Positions 23,901 through 32,580 of a stretch of 64,000 nucleotides of DNA are shown piece after piece. Each line of letters starts with the position of its first letter. Position 1 is the stretch's first letter. Under the pieces are notes generated by a model. That model was not told the DNA's origin. It made no database searches and was given only the letters and a program-made list of their open reading frames with translations. Source of the stretch: Ephydatia muelleri (taxonomy: Eukaryota > Porifera > Demospongiae > Spongillida > Spongillidae); the NCBI GenBank assembly GCA_013339895.1, contig JABACO010000012.1, positions 3,710,789-3,774,788 of the forward strand. The letters run 5' to 3'. A program made the position numbers and the translations under genes.

Positions 23901-24930
23901 GGAACTTGTTGCTTGGCAAGGCAGAAACCCATAATACACATAACACATAAACAACGAAAACATAAACGTATGTAAAAGGAATCTTTTCACAATATATATC
24001 AAACCAGTGTTTGAAAATTTGGCGCATCCCACATGGAAAGAATGGCAGAAAATCGCAATAACGCGATTTTCCTCCATTCTACATTTATGTCAGATTGTGT
24101 ATGACGTCTATGACAAAAGCCACTGCCGTGCGATAACTCGCACGATTATCTCCACATGCAGGTGCATACTGTTATATGCACCGTTCGACACTTAATTTGC
24201 ATGTATTTGAACATAGTCTGAAAAATTATAATACCTTTTATAAGTGTTGCTCAATCCTATTTATAAGCCATCTTAATTAAGCTTCGTTACTGTAGGTTTG
24301 ATGGTTCAAAAATGTAGTTGTAGCATCTTCATATACTACTCCTTACTTGCCGGATGAATTACACACATGAGTGCATTCAATCTTTCTTTCAAACTTACAT
24401 ATAAAGAGTTAATGATTTTTTAAACAATTTGCATGCATAAAAAATTACTACAGTATCTACGTGCAGTTTTAAAAGCGCACAATTTTCTTTCATGTGATTT
24501 GCACTTTATTTTTGATTAGAAAGAAGTCAATTGCTCGTGTTTGAAAAAAACACAGTCAAGTCCTCAACACCAAAGCTATGTAACACGACCGACTCAGAGC
24601 ATTGATGCCACTAACAACTCCACGAATCATTCTTCTGCAAACTCTACATCACAACCAGCAGGAAGCAGCAATCAACCACGGAACCTGGAAACAAGTTTTA
24701 GTCCAGCCGCCGCACACCCACTAAGCAATAATGGTGTGCAGGCAACGGCTTTTAAATTACCATCAGAAGGAAACGAAGCAAAAATAGGTTTAATGCAGAA
24801 TGACGCACCGCCTGCTTACGATGAAAGCAAACAACTCCCACCATGTAGAGTTGATCCACTACCTGCATATAACGAATTAAGTGATTCTCTTCCTGCTTAT
24901 GAAGAAGATAAACCTTCAAACATCTCCTGA
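11496..24930 (+). CDS. SRCR-domain transmembrane receptor, three SRCR domains
   Basis: Exons 11,496-11,733; 11,824-11,981; 13,131-13,299; 20,513-20,805; 20,869-21,058; 22,497-22,651; 23,309-23,424; 24,520-24,930. Every junction is GT-AG and codon phase is continuous through all eight. The product has three scavenger-receptor cysteine-rich domains, each split over two exons (the group A gene pattern), then one transmembrane helix, a cysteine-rich juxtamembrane patch and a ~137-residue cytoplasmic tail. SRCR proteins bind ligands at the cell surface. Sponges have very many, with suggested roles in recognition and immunity. The 7.2 kb intron between the halves of SRCR2 contains the integrase/Ulp1 element. 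AATAAA at about 25,124 ends the gene. The 5' end is not settled. Confidence 0.8.
12000..13130 (+). other. Intron between SRCR1 and SRCR2
   Basis: AT-rich intronic sequence. No transposon end or secondary gene was recognised. Confidence 0.5.
13131..20805 (+). CDS. SRCR domain 2, with a Tyr/Asp/Ser-rich insertion
   Basis: The N-terminal half (13,131-13,299) has VRLVGS, GWVRLCPG and GVCNKLGY. The C-terminal half (20,513-20,805) has six-cysteine spacing ending AGVICSN, but is interrupted at about 20,590-20,706 by ~39 residues of only Y, D, S and E (DDEYYDSYYDYSYY...). The repeat DNA is TACGA(T/C)TACTC-like, so expansion by slippage is likely. The canonical WGTVC is GWVRLC here, so this is the most diverged of the three domains. 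Confidence 0.7.
13300..14880 (+). other. Intron left of the integrase element
   Basis: Contains a short (CCCCCA)n tract at 13,418-13,440 and otherwise unremarkable AT-rich sequence. The left terminus of the integrase/Ulp1 element could lie in 14,230-14,880 but could not be placed. Confidence 0.4.
14881..15285 (-). pseudogene. Ulp1/C48-like cysteine protease domain of the Ginger-like element
   Basis: STGWLDDTIIHRAQSILRE matches the WLxDxxI..AQ..L start of this domain, and NGKNHWQIISTIG carries the His of the catalytic region. The expected IYDSLY reads IYYSLY (catalytic Asp to Tyr), and the Cys-bearing C-terminus is absent because the frame ends at QRGRWQ. The protease is therefore probably inactive. 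Confidence 0.6.
15311..15765 (-). pseudogene. Linker region of the Ginger-like element
   Basis: Two overlapping frames (15,765-15,520 and 15,523-15,311) encode hydrophilic sequence with GGDFVIFNDGLFERFMEF and DLDALCEWVND. They fit between integrase and protease by position only. Confidence 0.35.
16150..16977 (-). pseudogene. Integrase catalytic core and C-terminal region of the Ginger-like element
   Basis: The core reads LCISDQGHEFVNALNDK ... SSAYHPQTNGLDERINQ. Exactly 35 residues separate the Asp of SDQG from the Glu of LDERI, the canonical DD35E spacing. The next frame (16,680-16,480) has TKFTPFYLMCGREAVLP, the conserved segment after the core, and 16,380-16,150 has VRWTGPYSIIVIH, a GPY/F-type C-terminal module. 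The catalytic segment itself is intact but the frame changes between segments. Confidence 0.7.
17605..17793 (-). pseudogene. Integrase zinc-binding (H2C2-like) segment
   Basis: WRDMTKHIKEYESTCEVCHQ matches the W..M..DI..YV..C..CQ signature of the integrase N-terminal zinc-binding domain. It lies upstream of the core as expected. Confidence 0.6.
17839..18601. mobile_element. 763 bp hAT-type MITE with 8 bp target duplication
   Basis: Ends CAGGGTTGCC...GGCAACCCTG, with identical 8 bp flanks CCCGTATC at 17,831-17,838 and 18,602-18,609. These are diagnostic hAT features. The termini are full of GGCCTGACAGGCC-type palindromes. There is no transposase. It lies inside the Ginger-like element, between its N-terminal region and its zinc-binding segment, so it inserted later. 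Confidence 0.9.
18642..18878 (-). pseudogene. N-terminal exon of the Ginger-like element
   Basis: Encodes MNDENQEVPLYNEIFKYLKH and SEKRAIRRRAHSFVMKGRL, the pattern I..YL..G.Y......KR.IRR.A..F....G.L found at the start of KRBA2/Ginger-like integrase proteins. It ends open near 18,642. Confidence 0.5.
18879..20512 (+). other. Intron right of the integrase element
   Basis: The string AAGAATCAATACAGCA at about 19,153 also occurs at about 10,738, in both places shortly after ATCTCAGCTGCA. This is a small duplicated segment near two possible 5' regions. Otherwise nothing is recognised. Confidence 0.35.
20869..22651 (+). CDS. SRCR domain 3 (two exons)
   Basis: The first exon has SVRLYGGSDPAIGNVEV, NGVWGAVCATGWNEDAGRL and VCAQLGY, a near-consensus SRCR start. 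The second has PIWLDNVNNCSH and closes with ANVATLQC. There are six cysteines in total, as in group A domains. Confidence 0.85.
21059..22496 (+). other. Intron within SRCR3
   Basis: Holds an imperfect hairpin at about 21,173-21,257 (TGTAGATATTACAGACCTACAT against ATGTAGGTCTGCAATA...ATCTACA). No gene is seen. Confidence 0.45.
22652..24519 (+). other. Introns flanking the transmembrane exon
   Basis: AT-rich, no independent gene recognised. A TATATATATATA tract precedes the transmembrane exon. Confidence 0.45.
23309..24930 (+). CDS. Transmembrane and cytoplasmic tail exons of the SRCR receptor
   Basis: Exon 23,309-23,424 encodes AIAGIVVGSILFAIALCTT followed by CCCVCCCLL, a single transmembrane helix ending in a cysteine cluster suited to palmitoylation. 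The tail exon 24,520-24,930 begins KEVNCSCLKK and is Ser/Thr/Asn-rich. Near its end are DAPPAYDE, DPLPAYNE and DSLPAYEE. The first is a true PPxY, and all three are evenly spaced. PPxY binds WW domains, for example Nedd4-type ubiquitin ligases, so recruitment or endocytosis control is a reasonable inference. Confidence 0.8.
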
Positions 24931-25123
24931 CGGAGTATATTCCGTTGCAGTGCTTGTTGTGACTACAGAGGAACTATATTAGACTAATTACAAGCACCTT
25001 TTATGAATTGTCTTGTATTTCTAGTTTTGTTTTTAACAATGTCTGAACTAAACTGAACTATTCTTTTTTGTTTCTTTCATAGATCAATAATGCTTATCCG
25101 TGTATTATTTAATATTTTTGACA

Positions 25124-25129
25124 AATAAA
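25124..25129 (+). terminator. Polyadenylation signal of the SRCR receptor
   Basis: AATAAA about 195 bp after the stop codon, only ~60 bp from the stop codon of the convergent minus-strand gene. Confidence 0.6.
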
Positions 25130-25190
25130 TGTCATTCCTTAGCAAGCATCCTACAAATCAAAGAAAAACGACTATTTATATACATACACA

Positions 25191-28100
25191 CTAGTTACCT
25201 ACTGAAGGGGTGTCAGCCACAAGCGCGACCAGCTTCTGTTTTATCTGCAAAGCTTGTTCTTGGCTGAGTTGAGTGGATATTGCATTTCTTCTTAGTTGCA
25301 ATGCCACCAGTACTCCTGCCCCTAAACGGGTAAAGAAATACGTTGTTGATGAATGTAGAACCAATATAAAATCATCACAGTCAGGAATACATTTAGGTCA
25401 GGAATACATTTTTGTACTCCCAAGGTCAGGAATACAATTTTGTACTCCCAAGGTCAGGAATACATTTTTGTACTCCCAGGGTCAGGAGTACATTTTTGTA
25501 CTCCCAAGGTCAGGAATACATTTCTGTACTCCCAAGGTCAGGAATACATTTTTGTACTCCCAAGGTCAGGAATACATTTCTGTACTCCCAAGGTCAGGAA
25601 TACAATTTTGTACTCCCAAGGTCAGGAATACATGTTTGTACTCCCTAGGTCAGGAATACATGTTTGTACTCCCTAGGTCAGGAATACATGTTTGTACTCC
25701 CTAGGTCAGGAATACAATTTTGTACTCCCAAGGTCAGGAATACATTTTTGTACTCCCAAGGTCAGGAATACATGTTTGTACTCCCTAGGTCAGGAATACA
25801 TGTTTGTACTCCCTAGGTCAGGAATACATGTTTGTACTCCCTAGGTCACGATTACATTTTTGTATTCCCTATGCTATAGAGGAAATTATGCAATAAAAAA
25901 TTTCCCTTCAAAACCTTACCAGCTGTCCCAAGAAGGTCAATGACCCACTGCCCTTCATAGCTGAACAGTGTTATGACTGTTCTTAGGAGCTCCTCTGCTG
26001 TTCCTCCATACACTATTGCATTGTGTGCTCGTGACTGGAAATGTTCCGGTGAAAGTTTTCCATCTTGAGCCCAATGGCCCACAATGACTGCTGTCACAGA
26101 TGGAACCAATCCAATTCCTTAATAAATAAATTGAAATATTTATAAACAGTCTATAGTGAGTACATTTGGTGTACCTGGATGGACAGGTTCAGCTTTATTG
26201 TATGCATAAAGTCTTGAAATGTGGTCATAACACTTCTTCAATGCTCTCTCTACTGCAGGTATTTGCTCTGGATCACAAACCACTGCGAAATTAAATAGCG
26301 CCAACGATGCATTCAAAGAGTTAATCTGCCTTGAAGTAAAACTAAGTAGCTCCATCTTTTCAGCCGGCAAGTCCTACGTATACGGAAATGACAAATGAAT
26401 TACACTGTACAAGCAATGAGTTAGAAGTTATTAAATGAATTTATAAACATACCTGGGGAATTTGGGCAATAATAAGATTGGCTCCTTGAAAGACGTTCAC
26501 CGTGCGTTTGATGTCGGCAGCAGTAACCATCATCGGGTCCGCACAGATTACATAGCCTCTAGCGTCATTCTGATGGACCATGAAGCAATCTGATGACTCT
26601 GTTGTCGTCATGGTTAGAGCTGCTTGACAATAGTCCTTAAAGACTTGCGGAATACCGTTTGTGAACGGGAGCGTCACGAACTGCATCAGGCGCTTCTCTT
26701 CCGCGTAAGTGCCAAACCGTCTCTCCACCTCCTCCCAGGTATCGCTATTTGTGCACTTCATGAAGTTCTTCCTTACTTCAACGAGAGCTCTATATGTTTG
26801 GCAATGTATTTTTAACTCGTTGAGAGACAACTCTTTACATAAAACCTTCTCTAGTGCACTTTCTTGAAAGCTAGTGTCTAGATGATGCAGGGGAACGAAG
26901 TGATTTTGTTTCATTCGTGGGGTCGAGCACAGGTTCTTCTTCGAGAGTTTTTGATTTTTTCTCTCCGTTTTCAAACATGTTCATCACTTTAACAGCCAGC
27001 TCCCAAACACTTCTAGGGAAAGCCGCTTGACAGAACAGGTTTTCTTTAGATGTTCTCGACATGCCCTGTGTGCATGGTAAAACCATCCCGGCAGGACACG
27101 TCACAACAAAAAAACCATGGCAATTATGTTTACATGTTGCCATAATGTAAACATGCATGGGAATGATGGTCACTATACAGCTGTTTCAAAACATGCACAC
27201 AAACTTTTCAGCTGTCGGTGCAGCTAAAGCAGTACAAATTAAAACTTATAGAAGGTAACAGACATTGGCTGCATGATTTCTTCCAGTCGGTATTTGGGGG
27301 TGGTGTAGCATCCGTAGATACGTCCTTGTTGTACAGGACGTATAATCTCGAACGGCAAGATTCGAGCTTCAATGTCAAGCACGCATCACACATGAAACAA
27401 AAAAAAGCTCATGCACACATTAAGATCGTTTATGCACAATACTCACATAGTCGCGATGAGACATTTCACAGTGAAAATGTCCATTGATATTGTGCCGAGC
27501 AGCCAGCCTTAAACACTCAGCATCAGATAATGCCACGTACACATCTGATAATGCATACAAAAATTGCTCATCATCAGGGTGAATGGCTAACAGTTTCAGT
27601 CGAGCAGCATAACTGTGGCTCCCTCCGTGAACCTCGTATGCGTAATGCAATGCAAAGTCCATTTTAAATTCTTCAACGCTCTTGACGCTGGTGCAAACCA
27701 CCGCCATTGGGGGAACGCCAGGGCCAAAAGGATCCTCTGTCATCTTAGACGCCAAAGCATCCACAAACGTAAGGTCAAGCTTACGCAGCTGTCGAGATGG
27801 TGGTGGTTCTCTTAATCGACGAATGTCAATTTTCACGAGACCTTTATGTTATTTTGAGAAAGGGTATTTGTTACGTACACTTTCTATATATATCTGTATT
27901 GGGTGGCTAAAGAAACAAGTTGTTTGTTAATATGCTCACTCACCAATCTTTTTTTGTTGAATTGCAGTATCAAGCGAATTCTTTTCATAGTCCACTTTTA
28001 ACTTCTTTGCTGGTGGTGTTGCCAGACTGGGTGTTACAACACTTTTTGATAAGCCGCCATCAGATTCGCTGGCGTCCTCGTGATCAGATGAATACTCCTG

Positions 28101-28573
28101 CTCCTTACGAGCTCTCTCGAATCCATTATCGTCTGCCTCAGTTACTTCTCGCCATACCTTCACAAACGTTGTGGCATCCTTTGCGTGTTTGAAATTTCGG
28201 CTGAAGTTTGACTTGTTCCATTCAAAGTTCATCCTGTTCAGGATCACCTTTTCAGCTAGAAACTTTGCCTATATGTGTGCGTGTAGATATATCAATTATG
28301 GTGTGCATCAGTGGTGTAGAAACATGCATGTATATTGATAAATACATGCAATCAGCTAGTACAATTAGGGCTTGGTCTTTATAGGCGCTTGCTCTCGGTT
28401 CTGTACTTGCTTCCGTAATTGTCCTCAAACACCCTACAGCTTTTCCATTTCTGTCCATTTCTAGCCCATCCACAATGACATACAAACTTCCTTGATCTCT
28501 TTCCTCTCAATACCACCTTTTCGAAGGCATCTTTGGGAATTCGCTCGCTAAGGGAATGCGACAGCTGCAAAAC
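25191..28573 (-). CDS. ParB-like plus class-beta amino-methyltransferase-like protein, intron-rich
   Basis: Minus-strand exons, 5' to 3': 28,573-28,363; 28,268-27,944; 27,841-27,447; 27,366-~27,264; 27,065-26,453; 26,373-26,175; 26,117-25,920; 25,321-25,191. Most junctions keep phase with GT-AG sites, giving roughly 720 residues. The exon at 27.8-27.4 kb resembles a ParB/sulfiredoxin fold (VKIDIRRLREPPPSRQLRK, then YEVHGGSHSYAARLK). The last exons follow a class-beta DNA amino-methyltransferase: ANLIIAQIPQ at the DPPY position, EGQWVIDLLGTAGAGVLVAL at the motif I position, then RRNAISTQLSQEQALQIKQKL. DPPY is replaced by QIPQ, so activity is doubtful. Two single extra bases (in 28,490-28,500 and 26,870-26,975) break the frame. 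The 5' exons are not all found. It could be host or element-borne. Confidence 0.5.
25383..25873 (+). repeat. 28 bp minisatellite, about 17 units
   Basis: Unit AGGTCAGGAATACATTTT plus TGTACTCCCA, with variants ACAATTT, ACATGTT and CTCCCTAGG. A 28 bp period is not a multiple of three, so similar peptides appear in all plus frames. It lies wholly inside the last intron (25,322-25,919) of the minus-strand methyltransferase-like gene. Confidence 0.9.
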
Positions 28574-28804
28574 CTGTGACAATTAATGCTAATAGTTAAC
28601 TCTTTCGCGGGCAGCAGAGCAATATTGCCGACGGGCAATAAAGTCTTCCTCCGGGCAGATGTCGCCGTTCAGCGACAAATTGAGATAGAGGCTACGTTCA
28701 AACATTTATAGCTGCACCTAGCTGTGATACGAGTTAAAGGTGGGAGTATCTGCAATGGTGCATGAATATACTATAAACCACAACAGCCACAACAATAACA
28801 CTAG
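28574..28804. other. Space between divergently read genes
   Basis: No clear exon. The 5' end of the minus-strand ParB/methyltransferase-like gene probably extends through or beyond this stretch. Confidence 0.35.
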
Positions 28805-28980
28805 CAATGGCAAGAAAACGAAGCACTAGAAAAGGTAATTGAGCTTTTGGACGATGATGAATCCATGATGGAAGGTAGCGATGATGAAGAGGTTTTAGTG
28901 GAGGAGAGTGTGGAAAGCGACTTGGAGTCGACCACCTGTGAATCACACCAACAGTATGCAAGTGAAGTTCGTCTGGAGTA
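28805..28980 (+). CDS. Acidic exon, possibly 5' part of the BEN-domain gene
   Basis: After a CACTAG acceptor an open frame encodes VIELLDDDESMMEGSDDEEV and a further acidic stretch, ending at a GTACGT donor. No ATG opens this frame before SMMEG. Assignment to the BEN gene 2 kb downstream is by strand and position only, and the end phase does not match the next known exon. Confidence 0.25.
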
Positions 28981-28989
28981 CGTGCATAT

Positions 28990-29898
28990 TGTTTTGTTTT
29001 TGTTTTTTGATGGGCTGCGAGTGTTTTGTTGCACTATTCGAGCGTTGTGCGAAAAATCTCAATTTTCCGGAACGCCATTTTTTGTTTATTTTATTTTTTC
29101 TGACAGTATGTTACGAATTGGTGGTCTTTCTTCCTGAAAATGACTATATAACGTGCAAGATAATTGAATTGTTGTGTTTCATTCCATGCCATTGAAACGT
29201 GGGTTTAAAAGCCAGAAATTTTGAAATGCTGCTTTATTAAACGCAACATTGCAATTGAACTTCGTTATAATGTGCTCTACTCCTTTCAAAAACAACAAAG
29301 TAATAACAGCATGGCTATTTTTTAAATATGCCATCTGCGCCCGATCTGTTGCAACAAATCCACGATCGTAGCTGAGCTGCCAGGTTCTAGACTTGAGAAA
29401 AGCATCCTTCGGATCACTGCAATGGATGGGGACTGTTTCTTTCCACACGGAAAAACGCGACGAATCTTATTTGAATGTGAGAACGACTTTACAATTCATA
29501 TATTTGAATTACTTACATGTACGATTTGAAATCAAATTAAGATTTATTTGTATTCTTAATCACACGAATGATATCGTGTTTGATTTTTTGTCTGTTTTTG
29601 ACTTCGCATAGATTTTTAATCCTTTAGCAAATCTAGTGAATATTTTGAAAAGATTTTCTACTAGATTATGCTTGGAAAATGTGCACCAAATCCTGTTTGA
29701 TTATGGGCTGGATTTTTCACATGATTAGCTTCAGATTGGGAATCAATGAGTGACTTTATGAAATTAAAAATCCAACAAATAATTTTACAATACAGATGCC
29801 TACATACGATTTAATATATTATTATCAGTGCATTTAGCCAGTCATTGTGGATATGGTTTTCAACAATATACATGTAGCATACACAACAGTTCGGCATA
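28990..29898. other. AT-rich region, nothing firm
   Basis: A minus-strand frame at 29,179-29,448 (SDPKDAFLKSRTWQLSYDRG) might be an upstream exon of the ParB/methyltransferase-like gene, but there is no family evidence. Confidence 0.3.
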
Positions 29899-29899
29899 A

Positions 29900-29959
<60 letters not shown>

Positions 29960-30002
29960 ACACACACACACACACGCACACACACACACACACACACACA
30001 CG
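29899..30002 (+). repeat. (CA)n microsatellite
   Basis: About 100 bp of CA dinucleotides with two GT/GC interruptions. Confidence 0.95.
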
Positions 30003-30362
30003 CAACAATTGCAATATGATCTTGAAGTAAGTGTGTTTGTTGTATTGTTTGATCTGTGTGTTTGGATCCTTATCAGTAAGGGGGATAGTTTATTCTGACG
30101 GTGGATAAACTTTTCCGGAATAATTTATCAGGACGGATTAAAAATTCCGGAATACATTACCCGGAGGATAAATTTTTACGGGGGATAAATTATTTCGTGA
30201 CACCGGCGTGCCAGAGATAATATGGAACGTTCTATACGATAATGGGTCTTGTGGATTTTATTTTATAACAAACATTTAAAACGATAATTATTATACTTAA
30301 AATTTACAAATTTCTTGTGTCAATCAAGGATGCAGGATCAGTTTGTGGGTTGGATGCTATAT
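30003..30362. other. Degenerate GGATAAA(T)-type repeats
   Basis: At 30,078-30,202 GGATAAA/GGATAAATT and TTCCGGAATA motifs recur several times and the block ends TGACACCGG, like the ends of the 3.8 kb element. It could be a transposon end. Confidence 0.35.
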
Positions 30363-30780
30363 CATGCCCAAGATCTAGGGGGCAAGGAAGCAAGATCATG
30401 GCCAAGATCTGGGGGCAATGAGGCAAGATCATGGCCAAGATCTAGGGGGATATGAGGCAAGATCATGGCCAAGATCTAGGGGCAAGGAGGCAAGATCATG
30501 GCCAAGATCTAGGGGCAAGGAGGCAAGATCATGGCCAAGATCTAGGGGCAAGGAGGCAAGATCATGGCCAAGATCTGGGGGCAAGGAGGCAAGATCATGA
30601 CCAAGATCTGGGGGCAAGGAGGCAAGATCATGGCCAAGATCTAGGGGCAAGGAGGCAAGATCATGGCCAAGATCTAGGGCCAAGGAGGCAAGATCATGGC
30701 CAAGATGTAGGGGCAAGGAGGCATGATCATGGCCAAGTTCTAGGCAAGATCATGGCCAAGATGAGGCAAGATAGTGGCTA
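30363..30780 (+). repeat. 33 bp minisatellite A, about 12 units
   Basis: Unit GAGGCAAGATCATGGCCAAG plus ATCTAGGGGCAAG. The 33 bp period keeps all frames open as 11-residue repeats, which is why long spurious ORFs appear. It ends against a 60 bp palindrome. Confidence 0.9.
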
Positions 30781-30794
30781 AGATCTTGGGTCAA

Positions 30795-30854
30795 GATGCC
30801 AAGAAATTGGCCGCCATAACCTTGCAAGGTTATGGTGGCCAATTTCTTGGCATC
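30795..30854. repeat. 60 bp near-perfect palindrome
   Basis: GATGCCAAGAAATTGGCC and GGCCAATTTCTTGGCATC are inverted arms around CATAACCTTGCAAGGTTATG. It caps minisatellite A. A partly homologous sequence (GATACCAAGAATTTGGCCGC) caps minisatellite B near 32,372. Confidence 0.8.
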
Positions 30855-30986
30855 AACACTGGAAAGCTGTAATTGCATCCACGTATTGCACTATTTTATG
30901 TATTATACTGTGGTCTTATTATGAAGTAATTAATTTAACTGTATATGATGACTTCAGTTACCATGTTAATTTTATTTCATTTGTAG

Positions 30987-31519
30987 GAATGTAGTTATGA
31001 TGAGCTGAAGCGTATAAGGATTGCAGTTGAAGGAATTTTAGAGCACCTTATCACAAACAGCCAAACAAATAAAGGTATGAATAGCTCAATAGGTGATATG
31101 CATAATAGTAAGTGCTTTACGCTTCATTTATATAGGTATAGGAGGACCCATTCTGGCCTATAGTGGACCACATCTCCCACATCAAGGTAGCCCTGCTCCC
31201 CCTGTTCCCAAGCAGATACTGCCAGAAGTGCAACCAGCATCTCCATCTGGTGCAAATCACTCCCCGGAGTACTTTTTGACTGTAAGTTGCAGTAGTACAA
31301 ATTATCCTATACAAATTAACACGAGTATTGACATAGGAAAGTGGTGTCAATTTATTAAATCTGAGAGGAGCAGATATCAACAAATATGCTCTGAATCTGA
31401 TGGATGCACTGTACACTGAGGATGAGCTGAAGACATCCTCGTTTGTCCCAGTAGGAAAATCTTCCACCAGTGTGAAGCCACCGTTATCCCCCCAAAGAAT
31501 GCAGCTACTTGAGGGTTAA
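30987..31519 (+). CDS. BEN-domain protein, three C-terminal exons
   Basis: Exons 30,987-31,074, 31,136-31,281 and 31,337-31,519 join in phase (1, then 0) with GT-AG introns of 61 and 55 bp. The first encodes YDELKRIRIAVEGILEHLI. The second is proline-rich. The last contains GADINKYALNLMDALYTEDE followed by L, then PPLSPQRMQLLEG before the stop, matching the C-terminal half of BEN domains (lalkLldaLFt.eEL ... LdP.r...i). BEN domains bind DNA or chromatin factors and occur in host repressors and in some transposons and viruses. Upstream exons are missing or far away. Related 33 bp minisatellites lie immediately before and after this block. Confidence 0.6.
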
Positions 31520-31844
31520 TTTTACTCTTTGCATGGATGCATTAGCCCAATTCCAGATATTTAACCCATTTGTGTTGCCTGCATATCATTTCACAGATTG
31601 TTTAAGAAAAAAATTTGGAGAAAAGGAGCTGAAAGACAAAGCAACCAGCATCAGGACATCATGTAACCAAAAGTGTAGAGACAAAGGAAAACTAAAAGAG
31701 AAAGAAAACAAGTTGTAAAGACAGTAAATGATATGAGTGATGTGATGCATGTGCTTTTGTATTAAATGTACATTTAATATAACCTTGCCAGTATCTTGTG
31801 TCAAGGAGACAGGATTGTGGTTGGGGTAAGATAATGCTTATACA

Positions 31845-32360
31845 TCTGGGGCAAAGTGACAAGATCTTGGCCAAGATTTAGGGGCAAGGAGGCAAGATCA
31901 TGGCCAAGATTTAGGGGCAAGGAGGCAAGATCATGGCCAAGATTTAGGGGCAAGGTGGCAAGATCATGGCCAAGATCTAGGGGCAAGGTGGCAAGATCAT
32001 GGCCAAGATCTAGGGGCAAGGTGGCAAGATCATGGCCAAGATCTAGGGGCAAGGTGGCAAGATCGTGACCAAGATTTAGAGGCAAGAAGTCAAGATCGTG
32101 GCCAAGATCTAGATTCAAGAAGGCCAGATCTTGACCAAGATCTTGGGGCAAGAAGGCAAGATCGTGACCAAGATTTAGAGGCAAGAAGTCAAGATCGTGG
32201 CCAAGATCTAGATGCAGAAGGCAAGATCGTGACCAAGATCTAGGCAAGATCGTGACCAAGATTTAGAACAAGAAGGCAAGATCGTGGCCAAGATTTAGAA
32301 GCAAGAAGGCAAGATTGTGGCCAAGATCTTGGGGCAAGGAGGCAAGATCATGAGGCAAGA
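31845..32360 (+). repeat. 33 bp minisatellite B, about 15 units
   Basis: Same unit family as array A, here drifting to GGGCAAGGTGGCAAGATC and AGGCAAGAAGTCAAGATCG. After 32,360 the motif continues as CAAGATCTTGG pieces in both orientations to about 32,515. Confidence 0.85.
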
Positions 32361-32580
32361 TCTTGAGTCAAGATACCAAGAATTTGGCCGCAATAATCTT
32401 GCCATCTTGATCTTGGGCATGATCTTGGTCAAGATCGTGCACAAGATTTAGATTTTTTCGCTGGGTGGCCATCTAGATCTTGGGCCAAGATCTTGCTCAA
32501 GATCGTACTCAAGATTTTTTCACTGGTGGAAGCGTCGAATACGTATTCCACGTGAGAAAGCGAGTGATCATCACAAGTTT

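Noticed and set aside
25273-25704. Repeat-protein-like frames containing FVLPRSGI and VCTP units
   Set aside because: 28 bp minisatellite in an intron. The same peptides appear in all three plus frames.
25383-25873. Possible CRISPR-like array (28 bp repeat)
   Set aside because: Units abut directly with no unique spacers, and the context is a metazoan intron.
30418-32259. Long 11-residue-repeat frames
   Set aside because: Product of 33 bp minisatellites, whose period is a multiple of three and lacks stops.
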